This document shows, piece after piece, positions 62,818 through 64,000 of a stretch of DNA of 64,000 nt (its first letter is position 1; each line of letters opens with the position of its first letter). Source of the DNA: Christensenellaceae bacterium Phil7 (GTDB lineage Bacteria > Bacillota > Clostridia > Christensenellales > CAG-138); NCBI GenBank assembly GCA_001940845.1, contig MSGV01000029.1, positions 1-64,000 of the forward strand, in the 5' to 3' direction. A program made the position numbers and the translations under genes. A model generated the notes under the pieces. It was not told where the DNA came from. It ran no database searches and was given only the letters and a program-made list of their open reading frames with translations.

Positions 62818-64000
62818 CTACCCTAAATCATCTGTAAGACTAGGCGTAGGCTTTTCCGGTTCCTGGGTTACAACCGGTTCGGTGGGCGTTGGAGTCTCAT
62901 CGGGCTCGGTAGGCTCCGGGGTTGAAGTATCAACGGGTACATCGGTTGCGGGAGCATCGGTAACCGGTTCGCCTGTAGGCAATTCCGGCGTTGGCTTATC
63001 TGCGGGAGGAGTCTGGCTGCCAATCGGAGGATTTGCGGTCGGATACGGAGGAGCCGACGTTGGCTTATCCCATCCTCCTCCACCCGGAGGCATAGTTGGT
63101 CTAATAGCCGGAGTTGGGTTTGCCGGCCTTGAACCAGGGATTATCGTTGCATTGGGATCACGCGTATTCAAAGGTAACGAGCTATTGTTAACCTTATTTC
63201 CTCCTTGATTTATAAATGGAGTGGGGGTTGCATCCAAATCGACTCTGCCGGACAAATCTCCCGTAGGATTGTTGTTCGGTATCGGCGTTGCAAGAGGATT
63301 CCAATTATTATTTCCTGTTGCCACAGGCGGGTTTGTGTTATTGTCATTTGGAGCGGTCGTCCCTCTGTTATTTCCGGCAATAATGATTATTATCGCTGCT
63401 GCTATAAAAATTATTGCCAGTACCAGCGCGTACCAAGGACTTTCATGTATCTCCGGTATACGCTTACCCTTAAAGCTTCCAATCGCAGATGCCCCGTCAC
63501 GACCGACCTCCATAATCATTGCCGAAAATCCACCGATATCTGCGCTCGAATCGGCAGCACACACTGCTTCTGTAAGCTTATCGATGCGTTCAGCAGCCGA
63601 GATTGGCAACTCAAGAATAGAAAGCAGCTCATTATCGCTCAGAGTATCGCAAACAGCGCTTGAACACAACAGCAGCACATCACCTTGATCAAATTTCTCA
63701 TCTTCATATACCGGCAGATCCAGATTTTGCTTGTCCGCATACCCAATGTATCTGGAATAGCATTGCTGATGAGCATTATCAGCATCCTCATACTGACAAT
63801 GTTCATCCGTAAGCCTCTTAAGCTTTCCATAGTGCATTAAAAATGCCGCACAACCTCCAAGATTGGTCACTGCGAGTTTATTTCCATGAATTACAGCGGA
63901 AACCGCAGTGCATCCGCTAGTTTCATTTACAAAAGCTTTTTCATTTGCGGAAACAATTGCATCGTACATCGCATTTTTTCTTCGTACAAATGAATCCTTT
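62818..64000 (-). CDS. PP2C-type protein phosphatase, single TM helix, Pro/Thr-rich C-terminal tail (5' end outside window)
   Basis: SGCTAVSAVIHGNKLAVTNLGGCAAFLMHYGKLKRLTDEH...GDVLLLCSSAVCDTLSDNEL; TM YALVLAIIFIAAAIIIIIAG; frame remains open to window edge. Confidence 0.82.
   Translation of the reverse strand, partial: KDSFVRRKNAMYDAIVSANEKAFVNETSGCTAVSAVIHGNKLAVTNLGGCAAFLMHYGKLKRLTDEHCQYEDADNAHQQCYSRYIGYADKQNLDLPVYEDEKFDQGDVLLLCSSAVCDTLSDNELLSILELPISAAERIDKLTEAVCAADSSADIGGFSAMIMEVGRDGASAIGSFKGKRIPEIHESPWYALVLAIIFIAAAIIIIIAGNNRGTTAPNDNNTNPPVATGNNNWNPLATPIPNNNPTGDLSGRVDLDATPTPFINQGGNKVNNSSLPLNTRDPNATIIPGSRPANPTPAIRPTMPPGGGGWDKPTSAPPYPTANPPIGSQTPPADKPTPELPTGEPVTDAPATDVPVDTSTPEPTEPDETPTPTEPVVTQEPEKPTPSLTDDLG

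Noticed and set aside
62741-63208. Plus-strand Gly/Val/Ser-rich ORF (155 aa)
   Set aside because: Antisense shadow of the Pro/Thr-rich tail of the PP2C gene; no RBS or recognisable domain.

Overview
The window is about 64 kb of chromosomal sequence from a Gram-positive, probably spore-forming anaerobic Clostridia-type bacterium. The lineage is inferred from gene content (yabP/yabQ, a SpoVD-like PBP, ferredoxin, ATP synthase). It is mostly core housekeeping genes. They include: a pyrH-frr-uppS-cdsA-dxr-rseP block; radC and maf; a dcw division/cell-wall cluster (mraZ, rsmH, ftsL-like, spoVD, murE, mraY, murD, ftsW, ftsQ, ftsA-like, ftsZ) with no murF, murG or murC; mazG-hup; a complete F1Fo ATP synthase operon; yabP-yabQ; a YkuD L,D-transpeptidase; nifS-thiI; PBP1A; hslO; a DacF-like carboxypeptidase; Na/Pi symporter; M18 aminopeptidase; GT2-GtrA; and an edge-truncated PP2C-type phosphatase. 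I saw no rRNA, tRNA, CRISPR array, phage or IS element. No clearly new multi-gene system is visible. The observations I rate most worth a second look are: (i) a secreted protein with a caspase/gingipain-like His/Cys signature, a Big2-like domain and a C-terminal dockerin, behind a perfect-consensus promoter; (ii) Ser/Arg-rich disordered cytosolic tails shared by FtsL-like, FtsQ and FtsZ; (iii) a two-carboxylate, Na+-type ATP synthase c subunit together with an epsilon subunit lacking its C-terminal helical domain; (iv) a PP2C phosphatase with a TM helix and a Pro/Thr-rich tail; (v) an apparently 5'-truncated DUF58 gene; (vi) long perfect hairpins at gene boundaries; and (vii) a 56-aa ferredoxin absent from the supplied ORF track.
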